Positions 9,712 to 18,996 of a stretch of DNA of 64,000 bases are shown here, piece by piece. The stretch covers positions 18,086 to 82,085 of the forward strand of contig NZ_VKHR01000017.1 of assembly GCF_009663145.1 (NCBI RefSeq). Direction: 5' to 3'. Both the position numbers and the translations under genes were made by a program. The notes beneath the pieces are model-generated. The model was not told the origin of the DNA. It searched no databases and saw nothing but the letters and a program-made list of their open reading frames with translations. The first letter of the stretch is position 1. Each line of letters opens with the position of its first letter. Origin of the DNA: Shewanella sp. TC10. Lineage in GTDB: Bacteria; Pseudomonadota; Gammaproteobacteria; Enterobacterales; Shewanellaceae.

Positions 9712-9839
9712 GATGAATTAGATAAGTGATTAAACAAGGCGCGGATTTTACAGCTATCCAACATGAATAAAAGTCATGTTGCGCTTAAATGAGAGCTAAA
9801 GATGGCAAAGTTTGTTTACGAAAGCCAATTACCTCCAGC

Positions 9840-11057
9840 CTAAGCTCGTTGTTCTTGTTTTTCAGCACTGATATGTTGCCTAATGCTCCACTTTAATAAC
9901 ATCGGACCGATTAACGTAGTAATAGCAATAATTACCACCAGCTCAGTGAATAATTTACTATCGATAATTCCCATTTGATAACCAAGTTCTGCAAATACTA
10001 GCCCGACTTCTCCCCTGGGGATCATTGCGCTGCCCACCACGGCTTTGGTTTGCCATTTAGGCCCACCAAACAATCCTGCTGCCAACTTAGTTAAAATCGC
10101 CAAAATGGATAAAAAAATCAGTAGCGTAATTCCGCCAGAGCTAAAATCTAACTGACTTAAATCAAGGCGGATCCCCACATAAACAAAGAATATAGGTGCA
10201 AACACATCGACCAAGGCTTGAGTCGATAATTCCATCTTATGTGTGAAGGGAAAAGGATTCACTAAATAGCGGTTTAGTGGCGAAGTAAACTGACGGCTTA
10301 ACGCTAATCCAACAGCAAAGCCGCCTAATAATGCCGGCGCACCAAACAAATGAGCAAGCCATGAAAATAAGCAAATTAGAACCATGGTTATTATCACTTC
10401 ATAACCTGATTTATCAGCTAAGGGTTTTAGCGCGCGGGCTAAGTACAACAAACCTCGAGTTAGCGGCGGGGTAAAAATCAGAAACAGCAATACTTTAGCG
10501 GTCAAAATCAACGAGCTATTTAAATCAAATTCACCAAAGCTTGCAAAGTTAAACAATAAACTCAGTAAGATAACACCAGCAATGTCATCGATTACCGCAG
10601 CGCCCAAAATGACATTACCCACTTCGGTTTGCGATTGCTGGGTCTGGCCTAGTACTCGTAGAGAAATGCCAATGCTGGTTGCTGTTAATGCACAGCCTAA
10701 ATAGATCGCAGTAAAGTGAGAATCAGTAACCAAGTAAACACTACTTAAACCAATCACAATGATAGGAAGCGCAATACCTAATGTGGCAACTGCAGCAGCT
10801 CTCGGCCCTGCTTGAGATAAACGCTTAATGGAGGTTTCGCAGCCAATTGAAAACAGCAATAAAATCACGCCGAGTTCAGCTAAAACTGCCAAAGTTGCAT
10901 CTGGTGTCACGACATTAAGTAATGTCGGTCCGAGTAACAGGCCAGCAAGTATTTCTCCCACCACAGCAGGTAATTGCAGTCGCTCAAATAAACTGCCCAA
11001 TACCTTACCGCAAAGCAGGATCAAACATAACGCAATAATGAACTGCTCGACTGTCAT
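9840..11057 (-). CDS. CPA2-family cation:proton antiporter
   Basis: A 405-residue membrane protein of the Kef/Nap antiporter superfamily, with about 12 hydrophobic stretches. It carries the family segments LQLPAVVGEILAGLLLGPTL, LLLFSIGCETS, AAVIDDIAGVILLSLLF (the DD-type ion-binding region) and MIPRGEVGLVFAELG. There is no C-terminal TrkA-N regulatory domain, so it is a short, NapA-like form. It would exchange Na+ or K+ for protons. GGAGG lies just before the ATG. It is divergent from the universal stress protein gene. Confidence 0.88.
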   Translation of the reverse strand: MTVEQFIIALCLILLCGKVLGSLFERLQLPAVVGEILAGLLLGPTLLNVVTPDATLAVLAELGVILLLFSIGCETSIKRLSQAGPRAAAVATLGIALPIIVIGLSSVYLVTDSHFTAIYLGCALTATSIGISLRVLGQTQQSQTEVGNVILGAAVIDDIAGVILLSLLFNFASFGEFDLNSSLILTAKVLLFLIFTPPLTRGLLYLARALKPLADKSGYEVIITMVLICLFSWLAHLFGAPALLGGFAVGLALSRQFTSPLNRYLVNPFPFTHKMELSTQALVDVFAPIFFVYVGIRLDLSQLDFSSGGITLLIFLSILAILTKLAAGLFGGPKWQTKAVVGSAMIPRGEVGLVFAELGYQMGIIDSKLFTELVVIIAITTLIGPMLLKWSIRQHISAEKQEQRA

Positions 11058-11173
11058 CTAAGCCTCCAAACTGCTGCAGACACAGTTTAAATATTGAGCT
11101 CATTAATGATGAAGATCAAGGAGCAAATTCTCGTTTTTGATACATTTATTTTAGGAGCAGTAAGGAGGTAATT

Positions 11174-12037
11174 ATGGATAAGCTTTATATCATCTCTCAA
11201 AAAGACCAACAGCAAGCCAACGCCGTCAGTGCTGGAATAGAATTGGCTAAAAAGTTGAATTTACAGCCTGAAATAGCTGCCTATAGCTATGAGTCTTTTA
11301 GTGGTGATGCGTATTACAACCCACGTATTGCAGCTGAGGTACGCCAACAAATTCTGGCTAATGATCGACTTGAACTGGAACAACAACTCAATGAGTTACA
11401 GGCAAGTTCCACTCCGTTTAATATTACTTGGTGTAAAAACTTAGCGGAGCATGCAAGCCAACACGCTCAGCCACCACAATATGCAATGATGCTTAAATCT
11501 ATCCATGCTTCAGAGCAATTCTTACCTGCCGATTGGCAACTGATACGCCACACTAAAGTGCCTTTAATGCTCCTGAGTAATAACCCGTTAAATAAGGCGC
11601 GATCAATTTTAATGGCTATTGATTTAGGCAGTAATAAACCAGCAAAACAAGCACTCAACCAAGCTGTTGTTAATCAAGCTTATCGCCTTGCTGAAGTGAC
11701 AGGTCACGAACTTCATCTTGGATTTGTTATTCGTATTCCAAAAGTATTGCGAGATATGGATTTAATTAATAGTCGTACATTAGTCAAAGAGGCTTACGAT
11801 AAACATCAAGCCACCATTGAACCACTCGGGCTCAAACGCGAACAAGTGCATATTCTCGCTGGGAATGCTGATATGTGCTTATTTGAACTCAGTTGCCGCT
11901 TAAAAGCTGAATACTTAGTAATGGGAGCAGCCCAGCGTCAAGGCATAATGGGCTGTGTGATTGGCAACACATCAGAAGCAATTTTAGCTAAGATCCGCAG
12001 TAATGTTTTACTGGTGCCTCAGCCGCTAGAAAACTAA
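11174..12037 (+). CDS. tandem universal stress protein (UspA family)
   Basis: A 287-residue cytoplasmic protein of two Usp-like halves. The second half shows the canonical ending LVMGAAQRQGIMGCVIGNTSEAIL followed by NVLLVPQP, which matches the G-2x-G-9x-G(S/T) nucleotide loop. The first half is less conserved and may not bind ATP. The ribosome-binding site TAAGGAGG is near perfect. It is divergent from the CPA2 antiporter gene, so the two may respond to the same stress. UspE-like is the nearest description, but I would not assign that name. Confidence 0.85.
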   Translation: MDKLYIISQKDQQQANAVSAGIELAKKLNLQPEIAAYSYESFSGDAYYNPRIAAEVRQQILANDRLELEQQLNELQASSTPFNITWCKNLAEHASQHAQPPQYAMMLKSIHASEQFLPADWQLIRHTKVPLMLLSNNPLNKARSILMAIDLGSNKPAKQALNQAVVNQAYRLAEVTGHELHLGFVIRIPKVLRDMDLINSRTLVKEAYDKHQATIEPLGLKREQVHILAGNADMCLFELSCRLKAEYLVMGAAQRQGIMGCVIGNTSEAILAKIRSNVLLVPQPLEN

Positions 12038-12073
12038 CGACTTCCTGTCACTTAGGAAGTATCAGATACAAAA

Positions 12074-12100
12074 AAGGCTTAGCAATCATTGCTAAGCCTT
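12074..12100. terminator. terminator between convergent genes
   Basis: A perfect 13-bp stem AAGGCTTAGCAAT/ATTGCTAAGCCTT with a one-base loop as drawn. The T-tract lies on the minus strand (AAAAAA at 12070-12075), so it mainly serves the DUF3297 gene; the plus-strand side has only a weak T-run. Confidence 0.8.
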
Positions 12101-12118
12101 CCTTAAAGGGCGTCGAAA

Positions 12119-12367
12119 TTAGCGATAAAACGCTTCAACTGTGCCTTTAATTGTCATTAATAAAGGTTGACCACGACGGTCTAATGCCTTACCTGCTGGC
12201 ACTTTTACCCAACCTTCACTGATGCAGTACTCTTCAACATCAAAACGTTCTTTGCCATTAACTTTGATGCCAATGTCATTTTCAAAAACAGCTTCAACAT
12301 GATGTGGGCTGCGTGGATTAACAGAAAGGCGATCAGGTAAAGCGGGTTGTGAAGTTGTATCGTTCAT
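12119..12367 (-). CDS. DUF3297 family protein
   Basis: An 82-residue cytoplasmic protein matching the small DUF3297 family: LPDRLSVNPRSPHHVEAVFE, GIKVNGKERFDVEEYCISEGW, and a C-terminal GQPLLMTIKGTVEAFYR. Function is unknown. I chose the ATG at 12367 rather than the one six bases upstream, because an AGAG ribosome-binding motif lies seven bases before 12367 and too close to the other ATG. Confidence 0.85.
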   Translation of the reverse strand: MNDTTSQPALPDRLSVNPRSPHHVEAVFENDIGIKVNGKERFDVEEYCISEGWVKVPAGKALDRRGQPLLMTIKGTVEAFYR

Positions 12368-12373
12368 GAGCAT

Positions 12374-12964
12374 GCTCTGTAGTAATAGAATCTAGCGCTA
12401 TTGTAGGCAATACAAGTGCTTTGCTCAAGTGTAGCCATCATATACTCAGTAATAAATGTAGCAGCAAGGATGTTTGATTAGTTGTGTCAGTGTCACCTAA
12501 ATCCTTAGCCGCCGTTTAAAACAGACGTAACCATAAAAGTAACCGTAAATCATCGGTAAATACGCTCACCAAACAATGATGAATCTAGTAGAACTTTACA
12601 AGAAAACAGAAGGTTAAAAACGGATTTAAAATCTTAGCTTACAAGTCACGTTAATAGGCAAATTATAGCTGCTAGCTAAGGGCTCATGAATTGGCGCCAG
12701 CATAGGTTAACAGCAGGTTAAAATAGTTAAAAAACTTTACATCTTTTTAACTAAATGAGTATTGACACACAAGTGCTAGATCGAGGATATTCTCACCTAG
12801 AATTATTGAAGGTAAATCACACTTTAATAACTAAAAATAAATAATGTTTCAGTAGCGTATTGAAACGGCACTCAACTGCTGTTATCGGACAACTATAATA
12901 ATAATTATTGAAATAGTTTTAATTGCCGGTGACGCAATATTTACTCATTTTTGGGGACAAGCAC
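12374..12964. other. long upstream region of putA
   Basis: About 590 bases without a gene. It must contain the putA promoter and control sites. A TTGACA box is at 12762. No RNA gene was recognised. The length suggests complex regulation, which fits a PutA that lacks its own DNA-binding domain. Confidence 0.5.
12762..12791 (+). promoter_or_regulatory. possible sigma-70 promoter for putA
   Basis: Perfect -35 TTGACA at 12762-12767, an 18-base spacer and a weak -10 GATATT at 12786-12791. The -35 is good and the -10 is poor, so this is tentative. Confidence 0.3.
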
Positions 12965-15900
12965 ATGCTATTTGAAGGTAAGTTAATTTCTGACTGCCCA
13001 ATCCGTCAAAAAATTCGTGATTTTTATCGTATAGATGAAAACATCGCGGTAGATCATATTCTCCCTCTAGCAGAAATTAACGTTAGCGCCCGAAGTAAGG
13101 CTTGGGAACGTGCACGCCAAATGGTCTTGAAAATTCGTCAAGATCAATCAGGCAATGGTGCAATCGATGCCTTACTTAATGAATATTCACTTTCAAGTGA
13201 AGAAGGTGTGGTATTGATGTGCTTGGCAGAAGCACTTTTACGCGTACCTGATAAACATACCCAAGATGTGCTTATTCGCGACAAAATCTCCCAAGGCCAT
13301 TGGAGCAACCATTTAGGTAGCAGTGACTCATTATTTGTAAATGCTTCTTCGTGGGGCTTATTAATCACAGGCTCAGTGGTAGATTATGCCGATAGACGTA
13401 CCAAAGATCGCTTTGGACTATTAAAGAAAACCATTGGCCGCCTAGGCGAACCCGTCATTCGAAAATCAATGAACTACGCTATGAAAATCATGGGTAAGCA
13501 GTTTGTGATGGGTGAGACGATTGTCGCAGCAACTGAGCGTGCAGCCACAAAAGAGCAACAAGGTTACGTGTACTCCTATGACATGCTAGGAGAAGGCGCT
13601 CGTACTATGGACGATGCCGACCGATATTTAGCATCGTACCAAGACGCCATCGAAACCATTGGTAAAGTCGCCCAAGGGGCTGGTAAAAATGATCCTAGAA
13701 AAGTCCCAGGCATTTCAGTAAAACTTTCCGCTATTCATCCTCGTTACGAATTTACCCATAAATCACGAGTGATGAATGAAATAGTGCCAAAGCTTAAAGC
13801 CCTATGTTTACAGGCCAAAAAGTACAATATTGGTTTGACTGTTGATGCTGAAGAGTCTGAACGATTAGATATCTCACTTGATGTTATCGAAGCTGTATTT
13901 AGCGACAACGATTTAGCGGGTTGGAACGGCTTTGGTATTGCCTTACAAGCCTACCAAAAGCGCGCTATTTTTGTGGTTGATTGGCTACGCGAATTAACCG
14001 TGCGTGTTGGCCGCAGAATGATGGTGCGCTTAGTCAAAGGTGCCTATTGGGATACCGAAATTAAGAATGCCCAAAAGGATGGCCATAGTCACTTCCCTGT
14101 ATTCACCCGTAAGTCATCGACTGATGTGTCATTCCATGCCTGTGCCAATAAATTATTAGGCTACAGAGACACTATTTATCCACAGTTTGCGACTCATAAT
14201 GCTTATACAGCAGCCACCATCGTAGAACTTGCAGGTGATGATAAAGAAGGTTTCGAGTTCCAGTGCCTACACGGCATGGGGGATTCACTTTATGATCAAA
14301 TCGTCAGCGGCGAACATATTCAATGCCGAATTTATGCGCCAGTGGGTCACCATGAAGATCTGCTCGCTTATTTGGTTCGTCGTTTATTGGAAAACGGTGC
14401 CAACTCATCATTCGTGAATGCCATTGTTGATGAGTCAAAACCAGTTGAATCACTGCTTGAAGATCCTGTAGAAAAAACTCAGCGATTAAAAGAAAAGTAC
14501 AACCAGCAAATCCTTAAACCGATTGCTTTATATTATGGTGAAGATGGCGAAGATCGTGATAACTCGAAGGGTTTAGACTTAACCAATATTCACGAAATCA
14601 CGCCGCTTAAAGCGTCTCTTGATAGCTGGTTTACGACCACACAACTTAATGCTAATGATGTGCCAGAAGGCGCTGTGGCAGTGAAAAACCCTGCCAATCA
14701 CAATGAAATCATTGGCTACCACCATTTCCATGATAAAGATGCCATGCTGGCGATGATCGACACTGCGCAAACGGCATTCGATTCATGGTCACAAGTATCT
14801 GTCATTGAACGCGCTGCGTTATTAACCCGTATTGCAGATATCCTAGAGCGTCATACCGATGAACTGATTGCGTTATGTATAAAAGAAGCCGGTAAAGTTG
14901 CTCAAGATGGTATTGATGAAGTACGAGAAGCTGTCGATTTTTGCCGTTATTACGCTAACCGAGCAATTGAATTAGCAGAAGATGACCGCTTAGAGCCTCG
15001 CGGCGTGGTGTTATGTATTAGCCCTTGGAACTTCCCACTCGCTATTTTCTTAGGCCAAGTTGCAGCAGCCATTGCCACCGGTAATACCGTGTTAGCAAAA
15101 TCAGCAGAACAAACCAGCTTAATTGCTCTGCGCGCCATTGAACTGATGAAGTATGTTGGTCTGCCAACAGGTGTTGTTCAAGCTGTGATTGCTCCAGGTA
15201 GCCTAGTCGGTAGTGTTATCCTGCCAGATGAGCGCATTCAAACTGTGATGTTTACAGGCTCAACTGAAACAGGTACTAAGATTTCGCAAATCTTGTCTGA
15301 GCGCGGCGGCCATCAAGTGCCATTGATTGCTGAAACTGGCGGTCAAAATTGTATGATAGTTGATTCAACCGCTTTGCCTGAGCAAGTTGTAGATGATGTT
15401 ATATCATCAGGATTTCAGTCTGCGGGTCAACGCTGTTCGGCGCTTCGCGTGTTATTTTTACAAGAAGATATTGCTGATAATGTCATTACCATGCTCAAAG
15501 GTGCACTGGCTGAATTACACGTTGGTAACCCTGAGTTCCTCAGCACCGATATTGGTCCTGTTATTGATCAAAAAGCACTGAACGCATTGAATGCTCACAG
15601 TGACTATATGAAAGATTATGGTAAGTTGCTATATCAATGCGACATATCTACTGAAGTTGCTGACAGTGAACACTTCTTCTTTGCTCCGCGCCTTTATGAA
15701 ATCAATGACATTAGTGTATTAAAACGTGAAGTATTTGGCCCATGTGTCCATGTGGTTCGCTTTAAAGGTGATGAAATAGAAAATGTCATCGAAAGCGTTA
15801 ATGGCACAGGTTTCGGTTTAACCATGGGCATACACACCCGAATAGAGCACAGAGCAATTGATCTCGCCCGATTATCACGTGCAGGTAATGTCTATATCAA

Positions 15901-16789
15901 CCGCAATATGATTGGCGCCATTGTCGGTGTGCAACCATTTGGTGGTCGTGGACTTTCAGGGACGGGGCCAAAAGCCGGTGGGCCAAATTATCTATCACGT
16001 TTGGTAAAAGAAAAAGCCACACCTAATGCCGATGATTTTGACCTGTTACCGCCGCAAGCTATTGAGAAAGATTGTGATGCACAGTCTATATCCGAAGCAA
16101 CATTGCTGATGGATAGAGCCAACAAGGTTGAAAAGCAATGGCGTTTAACGGACTTAAACACCCGTACCTCTTGTGTACGTCAGTTACTGGCTAAAATCGC
16201 CCAAGTTGATATCGTTGATGACTTAGCAGACGATTTAAATTACACCTTGAAGGTTTCTCGAGATCAATTAATCAATATTGAAAAACTGTTGAAAAAACCA
16301 AAGGTACTGCCTGGGCCAACGGGTGAGTCTAATATCCTTTATTTGGAAAATCGCGGCAACATCATTTGTTTTGCCGATGAGAGTGTCAGCTTCCACTTCT
16401 GGGTACTCTCAATCGTAACCGCATTGGCAACAGGTAATACCGTTATCACCGTAGTGTCTGATTTGTATCATGATGAAGCGTTGGTATTTAAAGATAAGTT
16501 GATAGCCACCGGTGCAGATAAAGATGTCTTCCAAGTGGCAAGACATCGTCATTTACCGACACTATTGGCACACCCTAAATTATCGGGTGTAGTTATTGAT
16601 AGTAACTGCGATCGTAAACATTACATCAGTGAGAAATTAGCTGAACGTCAAGGTGCGATTTTACCTGTGATCAGCTCAGAGTATTTCGATAACTTGATCC
16701 AGCGTCTACTAACTGAAAAAACTGTCAGTATTGATATCACAGCGTCGGGTGGTAACACTTCGCTAATGACATTGGTTGAAGATGATTAA
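12965..16789 (+). CDS. putA: bifunctional proline dehydrogenase / glutamate semialdehyde dehydrogenase, long form
   Basis: Oxidises proline to glutamate in two steps. The start is the ATG at 12965 (GGGGA ribosome-binding site), giving 1274 residues; a longer TTG-started frame lacks support. Parts: N-terminal arm and alpha domain, FAD proline dehydrogenase barrel (about 190-480, with SVKLSAIHPRYEF, LVKGAYWDTEIK, FATHNAYT), ALDH domain (about 560-1015) with LIAETGGQNCMIVD and the catalytic cysteine in GFQSAGQRCSALR, then a C-terminal domain of about 230 residues resembling a truncated ALDH fold. There is no N-terminal ribbon-helix-helix, so unlike E. coli PutA it should not repress its own gene. 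This is the architecture known as type B PutA. Confidence 0.95.
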   Translation: MLFEGKLISDCPIRQKIRDFYRIDENIAVDHILPLAEINVSARSKAWERARQMVLKIRQDQSGNGAIDALLNEYSLSSEEGVVLMCLAEALLRVPDKHTQDVLIRDKISQGHWSNHLGSSDSLFVNASSWGLLITGSVVDYADRRTKDRFGLLKKTIGRLGEPVIRKSMNYAMKIMGKQFVMGETIVAATERAATKEQQGYVYSYDMLGEGARTMDDADRYLASYQDAIETIGKVAQGAGKNDPRKVPGISVKLSAIHPRYEFTHKSRVMNEIVPKLKALCLQAKKYNIGLTVDAEESERLDISLDVIEAVFSDNDLAGWNGFGIALQAYQKRAIFVVDWLRELTVRVGRRMMVRLVKGAYWDTEIKNAQKDGHSHFPVFTRKSSTDVSFHACANKLLGYRDTIYPQFATHNAYTAATIVELAGDDKEGFEFQCLHGMGDSLYDQIVSGEHIQCRIYAPVGHHEDLLAYLVRRLLENGANSSFVNAIVDESKPVESLLEDPVEKTQRLKEKYNQQILKPIALYYGEDGEDRDNSKGLDLTNIHEITPLKASLDSWFTTTQLNANDVPEGAVAVKNPANHNEIIGYHHFHDKDAMLAMIDTAQTAFDSWSQVSVIERAALLTRIADILERHTDELIALCIKEAGKVAQDGIDEVREAVDFCRYYANRAIELAEDDRLEPRGVVLCISPWNFPLAIFLGQVAAAIATGNTVLAKSAEQTSLIALRAIELMKYVGLPTGVVQAVIAPGSLVGSVILPDERIQTVMFTGSTETGTKISQILSERGGHQVPLIAETGGQNCMIVDSTALPEQVVDDVISSGFQSAGQRCSALRVLFLQEDIADNVITMLKGALAELHVGNPEFLSTDIGPVIDQKALNALNAHSDYMKDYGKLLYQCDISTEVADSEHFFFAPRLYEINDISVLKREVFGPCVHVVRFKGDEIENVIESVNGTGFGLTMGIHTRIEHRAIDLARLSRAGNVYINRNMIGAIVGVQPFGGRGLSGTGPKAGGPNYLSRLVKEKATPNADDFDLLPPQAIEKDCDAQSISEATLLMDRANKVEKQWRLTDLNTRTSCVRQLLAKIAQVDIVDDLADDLNYTLKVSRDQLINIEKLLKKPKVLPGPTGESNILYLENRGNIICFADESVSFHFWVLSIVTALATGNTVITVVSDLYHDEALVFKDKLIATGADKDVFQVARHRHLPTLLAHPKLSGVVIDSNCDRKHYISEKLAERQGAILPVISSEYFDNLIQRLLTEKTVSIDITASGGNTSLMTLVEDD

Positions 16790-16994
16790 CCTCAACTCTG
16801 GACAAGAAAGTCATATAGATATCTGTTTTTATTTCAATAAGTTACCATCTTCAACAACTCAGTATAGTAGTTTTAGATGGATAACAAGGCAAAATCATAA
16901 GTCAATAGCTAGCCTATTACGTTGATTTTAACGCAGTTAGACGCTAAAAACGCTGTGCTGAGTGGCTTAAATTATCCAGAGCTGAGGTTGATTA
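16784..16994. repeat. MITE-like element with terminal inverted repeats
   Basis: About 200 bp bounded by an 18-bp inverted repeat (AACCTCAACTCTGGACAA at 16788 and TTATCCAGAGCTGAGGTT at 16972-16989, 16 of 18 matching). GATTA occurs directly at both outer edges (16784-16788 and 16990-16994), as a target duplication would. There is no ORF inside. The left end overlaps the putA stop codon. The layout fits a non-autonomous transposon; the parent element is not in the window. Confidence 0.55.
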
Positions 16995-17050
16995 ATACCC
17001 CACTGAGCATAGTCCCCTTAAACAGGAGATGATGAGTCAGGTGTAAACAT

Positions 17051-17080
17051 AAAAGCGAACCATAAATGGTTCGCTTTTTT
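17051..17080. terminator. bidirectional terminator
   Basis: Stem AAAAGCGAACCAT/ATGGTTCGCTTTT followed by more T, between putA and the convergent gene at 17153. Confidence 0.85.
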
Positions 17081-17152
17081 ATTGTTTTAAATTATAGCAG
17101 CGCAACGGCAAACGCTGATGAAGTGAATCGACATTAGCGAATAGAAATAACA

Positions 17153-17671
17153 TTAGTTCACTAAGCGGCAACCGCAAACAGTATTACTGGGTTGAAACAG
17201 CACCACAGCAAAGTCTTTTGCTTCATCTTGTTCAATGATTTGTACGCTAAGGTTGTGCATTCCATCGCGATTCAAATTGAGGTTACTTACATAAGACAAG
17301 TATTGATAATGCTCTGGAGGCTGTTGATTTTCGGCTAAAGGGCTTTCTTGTTTGGTGTTCACTGAAATATCGTAAATCATATTTTCAGTATCAATACTGT
17401 TCACTTTACCTTGCATTGACACCGTCCCAGCTGAACTGCCATCGATATTAAAATAACGATAATGCACTTGGGCTTGGCCATCTTTAGATAATAGATCCAC
17501 GAGTAAATAATGATTACTGTCTTGCTCGCCGTTATTACGATTAAATAACTCAGAACTACAGCTGAGCATAAAGCTTGGCGAGCTTGAACTGAGATTGAAG
17601 ATCACCCCGAAAGAACATATCAAAAGCGTTAATATGATGATGTTAATGACCCAGCGCCCTGTTCTTGTCAT
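17153..17671 (-). CDS. FidL-like single-pass membrane protein
   Basis: A 172-residue protein with one N-terminal membrane anchor (about residues 8-28, WVINIIILTLLICSFGVIF) and a periplasmic domain. It is encoded 42 bases downstream of a ToxR/CadC-like regulator on the same strand. This pairing and size match the FidL-like proteins that accompany membrane-bound winged-helix regulators in enteric and Shewanella genomes. The periplasmic part ends with a CGC motif. It probably helps the regulator sense or stay stable, as ToxS does for ToxR. The family call is from context and general pattern. Confidence 0.5.
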   Translation of the reverse strand: MTRTGRWVINIIILTLLICSFGVIFNLSSSSPSFMLSCSSELFNRNNGEQDSNHYLLVDLLSKDGQAQVHYRYFNIDGSSAGTVSMQGKVNSIDTENMIYDISVNTKQESPLAENQQPPEHYQYLSYVSNLNLNRDGMHNLSVQIIEQDEAKDFAVVLFQPSNTVCGCRLVN

Positions 17672-17713
17672 CGCTTAGCCTCCACATTAAACCATCGAAG
17701 TAACTTTGCTAAA

Positions 17714-18463
17714 TTAACCACAGACTTCAACTCCTTCTAGCCACTGCTGACTAATAAACTTTTTAGGTTGCCTGAGGTCGCTTATCTTTAAATTACGGAT
17801 GACCGATTGGCCAAAGTGGTCACCGCGCAAAGTGATATTGAGTACCTGTTTATCGTGAGACAAAGATAAGTAGATACTTTTCCAAGGCGTTATCACGCAC
17901 TGAGAAAATTTCTGCTGTATTTGCATCCCCTGCTCTTTTAGCAATGCATTATTGGTTTTCGAGCGAGAATACAAGATAACATCGACAGACTGACCTGAAG
18001 TCAACTTAACGCTAGTGACACTGTTTGGCATGACAGGTAGGGTTTTGGGCGGAGTAAAATCAATTAACACCATCGCACTAATCAAACCTGAAACAATTAG
18101 GGTGATAGCCGCAACCATAGCGACGCGAGGTAAACTACGCCAAGAAAAAGCCTCTTTTTTACGACTACGATGATGCTTTAGTAAGTAGCCCTGACCTTTG
18201 ACTGTCTCTATTAAAGACTCGTATTGCGGCCCTAAAAAAGCGCGCAAGGTAAAAATGGCATGTGCAACTGATGCATCGCTTAAAGGCTGCTCTTCGCCAT
18301 TGCCAGCTTTTAACAAAGGCTTGGCCACGACCTTACCTTGATAATCGATTAATAAACCCAGCACTTGGCGCTCAGCTCTCGGAAGTCGCCAAGTTTCACC
18401 GTTTTGACTATTAATCAAAGCTCCCTTGCTTTCATCAAATCTGCAATGGCCTAATTGCATCAT
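17714..18463 (-). CDS. ToxR/CadC-like membrane transcriptional regulator
   Basis: A 249-residue one-component regulator. Residues 1-95 form an OmpR-type winged helix (RLPRAERQVLGLLIDYQGKVVAK, ASVAHAIFTLRAFLG, SLIETVKGQGYLL). A basic stretch HHRSRKK precedes one transmembrane helix (about 111-133), followed by a periplasmic domain of about 110 residues with two cysteines (QCVITPW and the final EVCG) that could form a disulfide, as in ToxR. It lies divergent from the split-Soret-type cytochrome gene across 533 bases, so that operon is its likely target. The signal it senses is unknown. Confidence 0.8.
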   Translation of the reverse strand: MMQLGHCRFDESKGALINSQNGETWRLPRAERQVLGLLIDYQGKVVAKPLLKAGNGEEQPLSDASVAHAIFTLRAFLGPQYESLIETVKGQGYLLKHHRSRKKEAFSWRSLPRVAMVAAITLIVSGLISAMVLIDFTPPKTLPVMPNSVTSVKLTSGQSVDVILYSRSKTNNALLKEQGMQIQQKFSQCVITPWKSIYLSLSHDKQVLNITLRGDHFGQSVIRNLKISDLRQPKKFISQQWLEGVEVCG

Positions 18464-18587
18464 TTAACCCCAAAAAACACTTAATGAATTCAGTCTAAAA
18501 CAACTCAGTAATATTTCTGTGATCCTGCGTAATTTAGCTTTGTTCTATTCAAATTTTGAGGCAAATAACCATGCAATAACAATAAAT

Positions 18588-18603
18588 TGAGATGTAAATC
18601 ACA
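18588..18603. promoter_or_regulatory. CRP-like site 1
   Basis: TGAGA-N6-TCACA, one mismatch from the TGTGA-N6-TCACA consensus. In Shewanella CRP is known to control many anaerobic respiration genes, which suits the neighbouring cytochrome. Confidence 0.5.
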
Positions 18604-18675
18604 CAAATTCATAATCAAAATACAACCAACATACTCATTAAAACTAACGTTAATCTTGATTAATCCTATTAATAG

Positions 18676-18691
18676 CGTGACTTAACTCACC
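18676..18691. promoter_or_regulatory. CRP-like site 2
   Basis: CGTGA-N6-TCACC: the core GTGA-N6-TCAC is perfect. It lies 88 bases from site 1, the same side of eight helical turns, between the divergent genes. Confidence 0.45.
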
Positions 18692-18996
18692 TTTCTTGTC
18701 ATTGGAAGTACATTTCAGCGTATTTTTACTGTTTTTAGGTGCTGATAATTTCAGCAATTGACACAAAATTTAGCGGCAAAATTTCTATGCTGTACATCAC
18801 AAAATTAATCCCCCCATTACTTACATTAACTCCATCAAGCAACGCAGTTCATTTCTAAATCAGTCATCGTTAACTGGCATTAACGTAAAAGCGAGCTTGA
18901 AGAGATGAGTAACAAGTAAACCAAAAACAAAGCGAACACCATGAGTTTGCGACCCATTAAATAGTAAAAACAAAATTTGAATAAAGGGTGATTATT

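Larger units (their letters stand above)
18464..18996. other. divergent regulatory region with CRP-like sites
   Basis: Non-coding region between the ToxR-like regulator and the cytochrome gene. It holds two CRP-like palindromes (listed separately) and AT-rich promoter-like stretches. Regulator binding sites cannot be named from sequence. Confidence 0.5.

Noticed and set aside
12923..12964. TTG-started N-terminal extension of PutA
   Set aside because: The ATG at 12965 has a clear GGGGA ribosome-binding site and gives the family N-terminus; the extension has neither.
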